Positions 8,359 to 18,677 of a stretch of DNA of 64,000 nucleotides are shown here, piece by piece. This DNA comes from Mucilaginibacter boryungensis (GTDB taxonomy: Bacteria > Bacteroidota > Bacteroidia > Sphingobacteriales > Sphingobacteriaceae): contig NZ_JADFFM010000001.1 in NCBI RefSeq assembly GCF_015221995.1, forward strand, positions 1,178,001 through 1,242,000, in the 5' to 3' direction. Made by a program: the position numbers and the translations under genes. Below the pieces are notes generated by a model that saw only the letters and a list, made by a program, of their open reading frames with translations, did not search any database and was not told the origin of the DNA. Within the stretch, counting starts at the first letter, position 1. Each line of letters begins with the position of its first letter.

Positions 8359-8596
8359 TCATTCCCCATCCTTAATTGTTGCATAATTAAGCCGTCGGTT
8401 TGGGGGCTAACGTTTTTTGTGGCTATAAATTGTCTCCCTGTTTATTCGCGGAAAATAAGACGTAATCGGCTTTATGAAACCTATTAAACGTTAACGCACT
8501 GATGTGATGTATATTTGTATTGCTTATTGCATAAAAATAAAGCGGCTATGTGCTTGCCTACCCATACCGTACGCCGGGCGCATTTGGTCAAAGTAA

Positions 8597-8660
8597 TGAT
8601 TAGGCCCTCTATATTGGCAGATTTGTCCCCTTCTTTTGCCATAACCGCTAATTAGATTTG
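8597..8660 (+). promoter_or_regulatory. Direct-repeat operator and -7 promoter box for the susCD operon
   Basis: GATTAGGCCCTCT (8598-8610) and GATTTGTCCCCTT (8620-8632) agree at 9 of 13 positions and lie 22 bases apart. A Bacteroidota -7 box TAGATTTG follows at 8653-8660, 33 bases from the second copy, against 32 at both locus 2 promoters. I infer the activator site and promoter of the double SusC/SusD operon. Another TAnnTTTG match, TATATTTG at 8510-8517, has no such repeats. The rest of the 546-base divergent gap shows nothing else I can name. Confidence 0.5.
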
Positions 8661-8770
8661 TCTTGTCCACAAGCGAATGCTAAATTTTTTGATGTTGTTG
8701 TCAATAATAAAGCGGTCTTATTCGCCGCGGGCTACCAAGTAAACCACAAGCTTAACCAAATTCTTAACTT

Positions 8771-11700
8771 ATGAACTTAATGCTTAAATCCGCATTATTA
8801 AGCCTATTAGTGTATCAATCACTCGGGGCGTTTGCTGCTCCGCCGGGTAAAAATCCAAACGCTTTAAAACGGCGGTCCCATGTTATTGACGCGGTATATA
8901 CCGGGACACTTCTGGATGATCAGAACAACCCCCTGGATGGCGCCACCGTCAATTTAATTGGAACCCGCGTCGAAACTAAGTCTGACAGATCGGGAAAGTT
9001 TGTGTTGACGGCCAACGAGGGCGACAGTATCACGATTAGCCTGAAAGGTTTTAAAACCTTAAAATATGCAATTGGTACCGACAAGTTATTTACCCTAACC
9101 CTCGAACCAGATAATAGCAGTTCGCTGATCCCAAGATCAGCGGTGGTGCAGGAGGCTTACAATACCGTACCACAAAATCTCGCTATAGCATCAACCGACG
9201 CTGTATATAATAAAGACATCGTCAAATCGCCGGTAACCAGTTTCAGAAACGCTTTATCTGGCAGGTTAGCGGGCTTATACACACTGCAATCATCGGGCCT
9301 TGCCGGTTCCGACGGCGCTTCGCTAACCTTACGCGGCCAGTCGCCTATTATTATTATAGATGGAGTTGTTGCCAATATTACCGCTTTCGATCTGGAAGAG
9401 ATAGAATCGGTGACGGTGCTTAAGGATGCGTTGGCTACAGCTATGTTGGGGGTGCGCGGCTCGCATGGGGCTATATTGGTCACCACCAAAAAAGGCAGTG
9501 CCAAAAAGCAGCAGATTTCGTTCACCGCGCAAACAGCAGTGCAGCAACCAATCAGCTGGCCTAAGCCATTAAATGCTTTTAACTACGCGACGCTGCGTAA
9601 CGAGGCCATGCGCAACGATGGTATCCCGCAAAGTTCAGGGCTGTATTATCCGCAAGCGGCGTTAGATGCCTATAAAAACGGTTCAGACCCGATCAACTTT
9701 CCTAACGTAAATTACAGGGATGCTATCTTAAAAAACAGTTCGCTGTTTAATCGATACACTTTAAGCGCCAGCGGCGGTAACCGGTCGGCCAGGTATTTTG
9801 TGTCGATGGAGCAAATTAACCAATCTGGTTTTTTTAAAACGGTTGATAGCAACAGCTATAATACCAACAATAATTTTAAAAGTTATATTGTCCGCTCAAA
9901 TGTCGACCTGAATATCACCAACAAACTTTCGGGTGGTATTTACCTGTTGGGGCGCATCCAAAACTCAAACGAACCGGGGGTCACCACAGGTACCATCATT
10001 TCTAATTTATTAAATACACCTGCCAATGCCTATCCTTTACTAAATGCTAACAATTCTTTTGCCGGTACACAACTGTACCAAAACAACCTGCTTGCCCAAA
10101 CTATTGGGTCGGGGTATCGCCAACGATATTACAGGGACGTTTTAGTGAACGTATACCTGAAGCAAAGTTTGGACGATTTTGTAAAAGGCTTGTGGATGCA
10201 GGCCAAAGTGGCCTATAACTCTACCCTGGCCGAAGATATTGTCAGGAACAAAAGTTTCGCGGTTTTCCAGCAGACGGCACCTGCAACGTACGCCCAGTTT
10301 GGCACCAACGGAACGCAGGCGAATGGAAATTCAATAGCTTACCAGGGCAGGATGGACTACGAAGAGTTTTCCATCGGTTACGATAAAACCTTTGGCAAAA
10401 ACGGCCTGAACATCCTGATGATGGGCAATCGGGACAACTCGACCGATGCTAACGATGCGCAGGCATTGCCTTATACCATTACCGGTATTTCGGGCCGGGC
10501 TGCTTATAACTACGATGGTAAGTATATGGCCGAAGCGACATTCGGTTTTAATGGATCGAACAGGTATCCGCCGGATGGTAATACCAAACGGGGCTTTTTC
10601 CCGGCAGTTGGTTTGGGATGGAATATCGAAAAGGAAGATTTTATGAAATCGGTATCTGCCATCAACCGCTTAAAGCTATACACATCATATGGCCAAAGTG
10701 GATGGGATAATCCGGGCTACTTTATTTATTACCCGCGTTTTTTTGACGGGCCTTCACCATACTTTGGCACCGGCGCGGGTACGGTTACATCAATCACGGA
10801 AGGAACGCTGCCTAACGGCAACATCACATTTGAGAAAGCGAACAAATTTAACGTTGGCATAAACGGTGCTGTGCTGGATAATAAATTGGCCTTTACTGTT
10901 GAATATTTTAACAATAAATACTACGACCTGGTAATGCAGCGTGGCAACAACAGCACTTTAATTGGTAACGATTATCCAAATGAGAACATTGGCCAAAACA
11001 AATACTTCGGTTTTGAAGGCCAACTGGCCTGGCAGCAAAACCTGAAGAACAAGTTCCAATACTTTATATCGGTTAACGCGTCGTCGGTAGGTAGTAAGGT
11101 GTTATATATCAGCGAGGTTAACCAGCCTTATGCTTATATGTACCGTACCGGGCAGCCGGTTGGTCAGCAATTTGGCTACGTGGCCCAGGGTTTATTCCAA
11201 AGCCAGGCCGAGATCAATAGCAGCCCAACTACCGTGGGTTATAAGCCGCAGCCGGGCGATATCAAATATCAAGACTTAAACAACGATGGTGTCATTAACC
11301 AAAATGATGTAACGGCTATCGGATCATCTAAACCGTTGTTTTTTTACGGCGCATCATTAGGGGCCGGCTGGCACGGGCTTGATATCAGCGTGCTGTTTCA
11401 GGGGGTAAAAAACAGAAATGTTTACCTGAGCGGCGGCAGCTATTGGGCTTTTCAAAATAACGGCACTGGGCCGGCCTACGAACAAAACCTAAACCGCTGG
11501 ACGCCGCAAACCGCTGCTACAGCAACTTATCCGCGCTTAAGCTACGGGGTAAACTCTAACAACGACGCGGCATCATCGTATTGGGTGCGCAGCGGCGATT
11601 ACTTCCGCTTAAAAAATGCCGAGATAGGCTACACGCTGCCCACTACCTGGATTAGCAAACTGGGCTTAACCACTGTAAGGCTGTTTGCCAATGGCTACAA

Positions 11701-11809
11701 TTTGTTCACCAGCAGTTCGTCGCAGTTGGATGGCCTTTCGCCCGAAACATACACTGGCGGTTACCCGGTATTACGTCTTTACAACTTTGGTGTCAACGTT
11801 AAATTTTAG
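8771..11809 (+). CDS. SusC-like TonB-dependent outer-membrane transporter (first pair)
   Basis: This 1012-residue protein has a signal peptide (about 1-22), a carboxypeptidase-D-regulatory-like domain (about 42-112), a plug with LRGQSPIIIIDGV (187-199) and IESVTVLKDALATAM followed by GVRGSHGAILVTTKKG (about 211-242), and then a 22-strand-type barrel ending in phenylalanine. The usual VVVGYGTQKK TonB-box region is poorly preserved (AVVQEAYNTVPQ, about 124-135), unlike in the other three SusC proteins here. It imports oligosaccharides together with the SusD partner 12 bases downstream. It is the first gene of a four-gene operon preceded by a candidate HTCS operator. Confidence 0.95.
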   Translation: MNLMLKSALLSLLVYQSLGAFAAPPGKNPNALKRRSHVIDAVYTGTLLDDQNNPLDGATVNLIGTRVETKSDRSGKFVLTANEGDSITISLKGFKTLKYAIGTDKLFTLTLEPDNSSSLIPRSAVVQEAYNTVPQNLAIASTDAVYNKDIVKSPVTSFRNALSGRLAGLYTLQSSGLAGSDGASLTLRGQSPIIIIDGVVANITAFDLEEIESVTVLKDALATAMLGVRGSHGAILVTTKKGSAKKQQISFTAQTAVQQPISWPKPLNAFNYATLRNEAMRNDGIPQSSGLYYPQAALDAYKNGSDPINFPNVNYRDAILKNSSLFNRYTLSASGGNRSARYFVSMEQINQSGFFKTVDSNSYNTNNNFKSYIVRSNVDLNITNKLSGGIYLLGRIQNSNEPGVTTGTIISNLLNTPANAYPLLNANNSFAGTQLYQNNLLAQTIGSGYRQRYYRDVLVNVYLKQSLDDFVKGLWMQAKVAYNSTLAEDIVRNKSFAVFQQTAPATYAQFGTNGTQANGNSIAYQGRMDYEEFSIGYDKTFGKNGLNILMMGNRDNSTDANDAQALPYTITGISGRAAYNYDGKYMAEATFGFNGSNRYPPDGNTKRGFFPAVGLGWNIEKEDFMKSVSAINRLKLYTSYGQSGWDNPGYFIYYPRFFDGPSPYFGTGAGTVTSITEGTLPNGNITFEKANKFNVGINGAVLDNKLAFTVEYFNNKYYDLVMQRGNNSTLIGNDYPNENIGQNKYFGFEGQLAWQQNLKNKFQYFISVNASSVGSKVLYISEVNQPYAYMYRTGQPVGQQFGYVAQGLFQSQAEINSSPTTVGYKPQPGDIKYQDLNNDGVINQNDVTAIGSSKPLFFYGASLGAGWHGLDISVLFQGVKNRNVYLSGGSYWAFQNNGTGPAYEQNLNRWTPQTAATATYPRLSYGVNSNNDAASSYWVRSGDYFRLKNAEIGYTLPTTWISKLGLTTVRLFANGYNLFTSSSSQLDGLSPETYTGGYPVLRLYNFGVNVKF

Positions 11810-11821
11810 AACCACACAGAT

Positions 11822-13561
11822 ATGAAAAATAGATTTTACTCGATTTTAACAGTTGGATTAGGCTTTATTCTTGTTGTGGGGAGTTCCTGCCGCAAATACG
11901 AAGAGCAGCCAAAAGATTGGTTTACAAAAGATCTGACCTTTGATAATCTTGACCAAAACGGTATTGTCGCAGGTTATGCGTTAAACAATATATATACCTA
12001 TATTCCTGATGGGTTTAACCGCATCAACGGCGATTTTTTAGATGCAGGTACCGATGACGCGGTTCCATCAACCTACAACCGCCCGGCTGAGAACTTTACA
12101 AAAGGAACGGTGACCGCGCAAAACAATCCCGAAGAAAACCCCGGTAACGGCTATTCGCTTACGGTTTGGGGCAATTGTTACTATGGCATTCGTAGGGCCA
12201 ATATATTTTTAGCAAACATTAACCAGGTACCCGTTGCCGCGCAAACCAAACAATACTGGATTACCGAAGCCAGGTTTTTGCGCGCCTATTTTTATTGGGA
12301 ATTGCTTAAACGTTATGGCGGGGTACCGCTTTTGGGCGATACCGTTTATGGCCTTGATGATAATATACAACTGCCGCGAAACACCTTTGCCGAGACGGTT
12401 AACTATATTGTAAGCGAATGCAACGCCATAAAACCCAATATGCGCCCCGATCCGGTGTCCACTTCGGATTGGGGACGGGCATCCAAAGGCGCCGCGGTTG
12501 CTTTAAAATGTCGTGTGCTGCTTTATGCGGCCAGCCCTTTATTTAATGGCGGAGGTGTGGAAACAGACCCGGTTAAAAAGGCATTAACGGGTTATCCCAC
12601 TGCCGATGCTACACGCTGGCAGCAGGTGGCTGATGCCTGTACCGAATTTCAGAGCCTTGGTTATTATGCCTTGGTTGCAACGGGTACCCCTAACGCGTTT
12701 ACATCGGTATTTACTACGAAAATGTCGGCCGAGATCATCTGGGCCAAGCAAAGTTCAAACAATAATAATTTAGAGAACAGCCAGTCGCCGGTTGGTTTTA
12801 TCGCCTCCAATACAAAAAGCCAGGGTCTAACCAGCCCTACACAAAATTTGGTAGATGCTTTCCCCATGACCAACGGCCTGGGGATAAACGATGCCGGTTC
12901 GGGTTACGTAGCAACTACGCCTTATACCGGCCGCGACCCGCGTTTAGCCGCGACCGTTTTTTACAACGGCCTGACCTGGCTTAACCGTGCTACTCAAACT
13001 TACGAGGGTGGTTTAGATAAACCTAATAGCACAGCTGTATCAACGGTGCAAACCCGTACCGGCTATTATCTGCGTAAATTTTTGGGCAACTTTGGTACCA
13101 GCACGGCATTCTCGGCCACCAGCCACAATTTCCCCATTTTTAGATACGCCGAAATTATACTTGATAACGCCGAGGCGTTGAATGAATTGGGCCAAACCGA
13201 AAACGCGGTTGCCCAGGTGATACTGATCAGGAAAAGGGCGGGGATAACAGCCGGTGCCTCCAACCGCTACGGCATCCCGGCAGGCATCAGCCAGGCCAAT
13301 ATGCGCACGTTGATCATGAACGAACGCCGGATAGAGCTGGCTTTTGAAGAACAGCGTTTTTGGGATATCAGGCGCTGGAAAACCGCGCCGCAGGTAATGA
13401 CGCAAAACCTTACAGGGGTAAGCATAGCCAACGGGGCAACGCCAACATTTACACCCACAATTGTAACCACCGGTATCTGGAACGACCGACTGTATCACAT
13501 GCCTATTCCTTATGATGAGGTGACGAAAAACCCAAAACTCATCCAAAACGAAGGCTGGTAA
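11822..13561 (+). CDS. SusD-like surface glycan-binding lipoprotein (first pair)
   Basis: This 579-residue lipoprotein has a lipobox ending at Cys23 (VVGSSCRK). The RagB/SusD helical fold is visible in its standard landmarks: ITEARFLRAYFYWELLKRYGGVPLL, RASKGAAVALKCRVLLYAASPLFNGG, FRYAEIILDNAEALNELGQ in two parts, and near the end NERRIELAFEEQRFWDIRRW. It should cap the SusC at 8771 on the cell surface and bind the incoming oligosaccharide. The ligand cannot be read from sequence. It lies 12 bases after its SusC, and the second SusC starts 41 bases later, so the two pairs form one operon. Confidence 0.95.
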   Translation: MKNRFYSILTVGLGFILVVGSSCRKYEEQPKDWFTKDLTFDNLDQNGIVAGYALNNIYTYIPDGFNRINGDFLDAGTDDAVPSTYNRPAENFTKGTVTAQNNPEENPGNGYSLTVWGNCYYGIRRANIFLANINQVPVAAQTKQYWITEARFLRAYFYWELLKRYGGVPLLGDTVYGLDDNIQLPRNTFAETVNYIVSECNAIKPNMRPDPVSTSDWGRASKGAAVALKCRVLLYAASPLFNGGGVETDPVKKALTGYPTADATRWQQVADACTEFQSLGYYALVATGTPNAFTSVFTTKMSAEIIWAKQSSNNNNLENSQSPVGFIASNTKSQGLTSPTQNLVDAFPMTNGLGINDAGSGYVATTPYTGRDPRLAATVFYNGLTWLNRATQTYEGGLDKPNSTAVSTVQTRTGYYLRKFLGNFGTSTAFSATSHNFPIFRYAEIILDNAEALNELGQTENAVAQVILIRKRAGITAGASNRYGIPAGISQANMRTLIMNERRIELAFEEQRFWDIRRWKTAPQVMTQNLTGVSIANGATPTFTPTIVTTGIWNDRLYHMPIPYDEVTKNPKLIQNEGW

Positions 13562-13602
13562 TATTTAAACGGACAATTAGCAATCTCAATAAAGATTAAA
13601 TA

Positions 13603-16600
13603 ATGAAAAAGATTTTTTACCTAATTCTGGCCATATCCTGTTTAACGAGTGTTAGGCTTATGGCGCAGAACAATCAAGTTACGGGAACGGTTAAGGATAC
13701 TACCGGCGTGATATTGCCGGGCGCTGTAGTTACCGAAAAAGGAACCAGCAACGCAGTTGCGGTAAATACCTCAGGGCGTTATACAATTACCCTGAAGGGA
13801 AACGCAAAAATACTGGTGGTCTCTATGGTGGGTTATAAAAGCCAGGAGATAGGTGTTTTGGGCGGGCAAACAGTTAACATAACGCTAAGGGAACTACGGC
13901 AAAGTTTATCTGATGTGGTAATTGTAGGCTACGGCACACAGAAGAAAATAACCACTACCGGTGCTATAAGTTCCGTTTCGGGTGCCGAGCTGAGGGCAAA
14001 CCCTGCTGCCGCTATACAAAATACCATGGCTGGTAAAGTGCCGGGTTTCTTTTCTCAACAATCATCAGGTCGTCCGGGTGCCGATGGCGCGGCCTTTTAC
14101 ATACGCGGGGTAAGTTCGTACAACAGCGGCACTACATCGCCAACCATTTATGTTGATGATATCGAATACACTTACGATCAGTTTTCGCGACTTGATGCTA
14201 ACGAGATAGAATCGGTAAGTATCCTGAAGGATGCCGCAGCTACTGCCGTATTTGGGGTGCGTGGTGCAAACGGCGTGGTAATAGTAACCACCCGGCGTGG
14301 CAAAATTGGCACACCGCAAATTACGTTTCGCGGTGAAACAAGCTTACAGCAGCCCGATATTATGCCAACCTACCTTGATAGTTATGATGCTGCAACCCTT
14401 TACAACGCTGGCCGCAAAAATGACTCCCAAACCCCGTTTTTTACCGACGCAGACCTGACCGCCTATCGCGATCATACCGATCCGTACGGCCACCCGGATA
14501 TTAACTGGAAAAGTGTGTTGTTTAAAAAGTTCGCTAAGCAATACCGCGGCAACTTTGATGTTAGCGGTGGTACCGAAAGCGTAAAGTACTTTGTATCGGC
14601 AGGATACCTTAACCAAGGTGGTATGGTAAACGATTTTGGCAGCCAGGTAGGTGTTAATAACAACTATTTTAACGAGCGCTATAACTACCGGTCGAACCTG
14701 GATATGAAAGTGACCAAAACTACCGATCTGCGTATCGATCTCTCGGGAAACATCAGTACCATTAATGTTCCGCAGGTGGGCAGCCCTAACGGCTGGAACG
14801 ATGTATTGGCCGATTACGGCAGCATCTGGACACTTGCGCCCTGGGCCTACCCCATTTACAATCCCGACGGATCATTAGGTTACAGCCAGTGGGCACGCAG
14901 CCCGGGTACAGGCGGTACTGTTTATGATGTGAATAATGTTGTAGGCCGCTTAACTTACCTGGGCTATAACCGCACATTTGAAAACAACATGACCCTGCTG
15001 ACCACCCTTAACCAAAAACTGAACTTTATTACCGAAGGCCTCTCATTAAAAGGCACGCTATCCTACGCATCTAACTATAACAATCCCAACATATCCATGT
15101 CGGGTGGCGAGTTTCCATCCTATATTTATGATCCGGTAGCCGGCACCTATCAGCCGCGCAGCGCCAACACTTTCAGGGTGCGCCGGTTGATCAGGGGATC
15201 GGGTAATGGCAGCACGATCAGGATCCTGACTACGCAGGCAGCTCTAAACTACGATCGCACTTTTAAAGATCATCACATAACGGCGTTAGCGTTGTTGCTG
15301 CAGCAATCGGATACCAGGGCAGGCAGTGCAACCTACAATTTTATCCCAAGCAACTTTAGCAGTTATGTAGGGCGGATAGGGTATGATTACCGGCAAAAAT
15401 ACCTGATCGAGTTTGATGGTGCCTACAATGGTTCCGATCGTTTTTCGGCCGGCCACCGTTTTGGTATCTTCCCGGCCGTTTCTGCAGGCTGGAATGTGAG
15501 CGAAGAGGGTTTCTTTAAAAAGCACATCAGCGTAATGGACCGTTTAAAGGTAAGGGGATCTTACGGTATTGTAGGTAACGATAAATTGGGGAGCTTTACT
15601 TATTACTATCAGCAAACTTACAACTCTGCAGGTAACCAGGTATATTTTGGTAACCCGAACGCCAATACATCGAGTGCGATTTATGAAGGTACCCTGGGTA
15701 ATTTGAACGTTAGCTGGGAAAAGGAACGCAAGCTTGACCTTGGCATAGAAATGGGGTTTTTTAATAGTAAGTTAACCGCTACTTTTGATTACTTTGACAA
15801 CAACAGGTACGATATCCTGACTGACCGCAGCGGTAAAACCGACCCCCGGTTTGGTTCGGTATCACTGGCTTTTGGTCAAACACTCCCTCCTGTTAATTTA
15901 GGTAAGGTGAACAACAGGGGTTTTGAAGCTGATGTGACTTACAATGGTAAAGTAGGAAAGGACTTCAGCTACAATATTAAAGGCACCTACTCCATTGCCA
16001 AAAATAAAATTGTATTTGCCGACGAACCTTCATATTTATACGATTATCAATCCTACACCGGCCATGCCATTAATACACAAAGGCTTTACACCTGGATTGG
16101 TTTTTATAAGGACGCCGCTGATATTGCAGCCAGTGCCAAACCAGCCGGCCTTACCGTACGCCCTGGAGATTTGAAATACGCCGACTTGAACGGTGACGGT
16201 ATTATTGACGGATTTGACGCCAAAGTACAGGGAAATCCAAATGTTCCCAATACTACAGGTGGTTTAAACCTGGGCATCCGTTACAAAAACTTTAATATCG
16301 GCGTATTCTTCCAGGGAGCAATGAATTTTACTGTGCGTGGTATTGCCGAGGCTATCCAGCCGTTTGGCTCTAACTTTATGCCGATCCATCAGCAGGCATG
16401 GACGCCGGAACTGGGTGATGCTGCCAAGTTCCCGTTATTATCATTTATCCCGGGCATCAGCGATTCAAGGGCCTATCCCTCAACCTTCTGGGCGATATCA
16501 GGGAACTACATCCGCCTGAAAACCGCGGAGATCGGTTATTCGCTGCCCAATAAATGGGTCTCGAAACTCAAGATGAAATCGATAAAAATTTATTCAAACG

Positions 16601-16749
16601 GGTACAATTTGATCACCTGGACAACGCTCGATAAACTTTATCAGTTGGATCCAGAGATCGGCCAGGGGGCAACCGGTTCCAGTGGGACAGACCGCACCAA
16701 TTATCCGCCGCAAAGAATATTTAATTTTGGTTTAAGCGCTACATTTTAA
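13603..16749 (+). CDS. SusC-like TonB-dependent transporter (second pair)
   Basis: This 1048-residue protein has a signal peptide (about 1-22), a carboxypeptidase-D-regulatory-like domain (about 26-97), a clear TonB-box region SDVVIVGYGTQKK (103-115), a plug with FYIRGVSSY and IESVSILKDAAATAVFGVRGANG (about 165-224), and then the barrel. It differs from the SusC at 8771 throughout, so the tandem pairs are not a recent duplication. Adjacent pairs usually import different products of the same polysaccharide, or different chain lengths, which would fit a branched galactan; that is inference. Confidence 0.95.
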   Translation: MKKIFYLILAISCLTSVRLMAQNNQVTGTVKDTTGVILPGAVVTEKGTSNAVAVNTSGRYTITLKGNAKILVVSMVGYKSQEIGVLGGQTVNITLRELRQSLSDVVIVGYGTQKKITTTGAISSVSGAELRANPAAAIQNTMAGKVPGFFSQQSSGRPGADGAAFYIRGVSSYNSGTTSPTIYVDDIEYTYDQFSRLDANEIESVSILKDAAATAVFGVRGANGVVIVTTRRGKIGTPQITFRGETSLQQPDIMPTYLDSYDAATLYNAGRKNDSQTPFFTDADLTAYRDHTDPYGHPDINWKSVLFKKFAKQYRGNFDVSGGTESVKYFVSAGYLNQGGMVNDFGSQVGVNNNYFNERYNYRSNLDMKVTKTTDLRIDLSGNISTINVPQVGSPNGWNDVLADYGSIWTLAPWAYPIYNPDGSLGYSQWARSPGTGGTVYDVNNVVGRLTYLGYNRTFENNMTLLTTLNQKLNFITEGLSLKGTLSYASNYNNPNISMSGGEFPSYIYDPVAGTYQPRSANTFRVRRLIRGSGNGSTIRILTTQAALNYDRTFKDHHITALALLLQQSDTRAGSATYNFIPSNFSSYVGRIGYDYRQKYLIEFDGAYNGSDRFSAGHRFGIFPAVSAGWNVSEEGFFKKHISVMDRLKVRGSYGIVGNDKLGSFTYYYQQTYNSAGNQVYFGNPNANTSSAIYEGTLGNLNVSWEKERKLDLGIEMGFFNSKLTATFDYFDNNRYDILTDRSGKTDPRFGSVSLAFGQTLPPVNLGKVNNRGFEADVTYNGKVGKDFSYNIKGTYSIAKNKIVFADEPSYLYDYQSYTGHAINTQRLYTWIGFYKDAADIAASAKPAGLTVRPGDLKYADLNGDGIIDGFDAKVQGNPNVPNTTGGLNLGIRYKNFNIGVFFQGAMNFTVRGIAEAIQPFGSNFMPIHQQAWTPELGDAAKFPLLSFIPGISDSRAYPSTFWAISGNYIRLKTAEIGYSLPNKWVSKLKMKSIKIYSNGYNLITWTTLDKLYQLDPEIGQGATGSSGTDRTNYPPQRIFNFGLSATF

Positions 16750-16787
16750 AATATGTATAATAAGTATAGTGTACTTTAAAATTTTAG

Positions 16788-18608
16788 ATGATGAAAAAAT
16801 TATTAATGATATTAGGTGTGTGTGCAGTGTTTGCTGGTTGCACCAAGTCTACCGGGTTTTTGGAAAACAAAACCACCGCACTGGATGAGACACAGGTGTT
16901 TACAGACAGTTTGCGCACCATCCAGTTTGTTAACGGCATTTATGCGGAAGGAACTGCCGGAAGCACCGATTATGCCGGTATCGGGTTCTCCTTCAATAAG
17001 CGCCGGTGGGAAACCCACGGTAACTGGGAAACTTCGGCCGATGATGCCGAGTATTCACTTAGTTCGGCCACCCGGCCTTCGGTAATGCTTTACCAGGGGA
17101 CGTTTTCGGCGGCTAATTACGGGGCAAGTCCTAAAGCTACCGACATTTGGGCCACACCTTATAAAAACATCAGGCGTTGTAATTTGCTGTTTGCCAATAT
17201 CGACCGGGCGCCGCTGTCGGCCGCCACCAAAAACCGCTTGCGCGGCGAGGCCACCTGCCTGCGTGTATGGTACTATATGCAATTGCTGATAGTTTACGGC
17301 GGCGTGCCCAATATTGGCGACCAGGTATATGGTATCGATGATTTTATCAACCTGCCGCGCCAAAACTTTGCCGACTTTGTTACTTATTTGTCAAAAGAAC
17401 TAGACCGCGCCGCCACCCTGTTACCAACGCCGGGTGCCGCTGCTCCGCTTGGTTACCAGGACCTTGATTTTGGCCGTGTTACTAAAGGCACCGCGATGGG
17501 ACTTAAATCGCGCCTGCTGCTGTATGCTGCCAGTCCGCTGTTTAATGGTGGCGCGCTTGCCACAGCAAGCGATGCGCAAAAGACGGTAGTAAGCTATCCT
17601 ACGTACAATGTTAGCCATTGGAAAGATGCCGCCGATGCTGCTGAAGCAGTGATCAACAGCGGTTACTATTCGTTAAATGTTGACAATAGCAAACCGGGGC
17701 TTGGTTTTTACAACGTGTTTTTAACCAGGGCTAATTCCGAATATATCTTTATGGTATCGCGGCCGAATAACAAAGATTTCGAGTCGTACTATTTGCCGGG
17801 AACACGCAGCGGGTCTAATTATTCAAGGCCGACACAAAACATTGTCGACGCGTTCCCGATGCGTAACGGCAAGGCCATTACCGACCCAACGTCAGGCTAC
17901 AATCCGGCCAATCCTTATTTTAACCGTGATCCGCGATTTAACTTCAGCATCATTTTTAACGGATCCAAGTATCAAAGCAACGCTAATATTCAAGATTTTG
18001 TATGGACATTTACCGGTACCGGGTCAAATGGCGACGCTTTTTCGTCAGGCGGTAACACCGGCTATTTTTGCCGTAAGATGTGTGACAGCACCATTACTAA
18101 TAACGTTGGCGCAAGCCCGGCACGTAACTGGCCGTTGATGCGTTATGCCGAAATATTGTTAAACTATGCCGAAGCCATAAACGAGACGGGCAGGCCAGAC
18201 CTTGCTTATTCAAAGTTAAGGGATATCCGCGCGAGGGCTGGTATTTTGCCAGGTGCCGATAACAATTACGGTATGAAAGCCGCGATGACCACAGACGAGA
18301 TGCGCGCCTTTATCCAAAACGAGCGTCGCATTGAACTGGCTTATGAAGACCAGCGCTGGCACGATATCAGGCGATGGAAAATAGCCATGACGCTTTATAA
18401 CGGCGGGCCCAATGGCTACAACAAAGTAATGCACCCTATCCGTGTAGGCAGCGCCGGATCGCTTACCACCGGCGTAGGCTTAACTTTTACCTACCAAATA
18501 GAGAATAACATCCGTCAGCACGTTTTCAGGCCGGAAATGTATCTGCTGCCGATTATGGATGAAGAGATTAGAAAAATGCCGGCTATGGTCCAAAATCCCG
18601 GCTGGTAA
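16788..18608 (+). CDS. SusD-like surface glycan-binding lipoprotein (second pair)
   Basis: This 606-residue lipoprotein has its lipobox ending at Cys18 (VFAGCTK). SusD landmarks are present: LRGEATCLRVWYYMQLLIVYGGVP, GTAMGLKSRLLLYAASPLFNGG, LMRYAEILLNYAEAINETGR in two parts, and NERRIELAYEDQRWHDIRRWK. It partners the SusC ending 38 bases upstream. Compared with the first SusD it shares the fold landmarks but has different loops, in keeping with a different ligand. It ends the operon at a strong bidirectional terminator. Confidence 0.95.
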   Translation: MMKKLLMILGVCAVFAGCTKSTGFLENKTTALDETQVFTDSLRTIQFVNGIYAEGTAGSTDYAGIGFSFNKRRWETHGNWETSADDAEYSLSSATRPSVMLYQGTFSAANYGASPKATDIWATPYKNIRRCNLLFANIDRAPLSAATKNRLRGEATCLRVWYYMQLLIVYGGVPNIGDQVYGIDDFINLPRQNFADFVTYLSKELDRAATLLPTPGAAAPLGYQDLDFGRVTKGTAMGLKSRLLLYAASPLFNGGALATASDAQKTVVSYPTYNVSHWKDAADAAEAVINSGYYSLNVDNSKPGLGFYNVFLTRANSEYIFMVSRPNNKDFESYYLPGTRSGSNYSRPTQNIVDAFPMRNGKAITDPTSGYNPANPYFNRDPRFNFSIIFNGSKYQSNANIQDFVWTFTGTGSNGDAFSSGGNTGYFCRKMCDSTITNNVGASPARNWPLMRYAEILLNYAEAINETGRPDLAYSKLRDIRARAGILPGADNNYGMKAAMTTDEMRAFIQNERRIELAYEDQRWHDIRRWKIAMTLYNGGPNGYNKVMHPIRVGSAGSLTTGVGLTFTYQIENNIRQHVFRPEMYLLPIMDEEIRKMPAMVQNPGW

Positions 18609-18634
18609 GTACATTTTAAGGTTTATAAATCCCC

Positions 18635-18670
18635 AAAAAAAACTGGCCCGCATTATGCGGGCCTTTTTTA
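18635..18670. terminator. Bidirectional terminator between susD and the HTCS gene
   Basis: GGCCCGC-ATTAT-GCGGGCC (18645-18663) forms a GC-rich 7-bp stem flanked by an A run on the left and a T run on the right. It can therefore stop transcripts from both sides. It lies between the converging susD (ends 18608) and HTCS (ends 18678) genes. Confidence 0.9.
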
Positions 18671-18677
18671 CGTGCCG

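Noticed and set aside
8510-8517. TATATTTG as the main promoter of the first susC operon
   Set aside because: It matches the -7 consensus, but it has no repeats at the required distance, whereas TAGATTTG at 8653 does; it may still be a minor promoter.
13040-13546. A 168-codon minus-strand frame inside the susD gene
   Set aside because: It is a shadow frame of a clear SusD coding region with all family landmarks on the plus strand.
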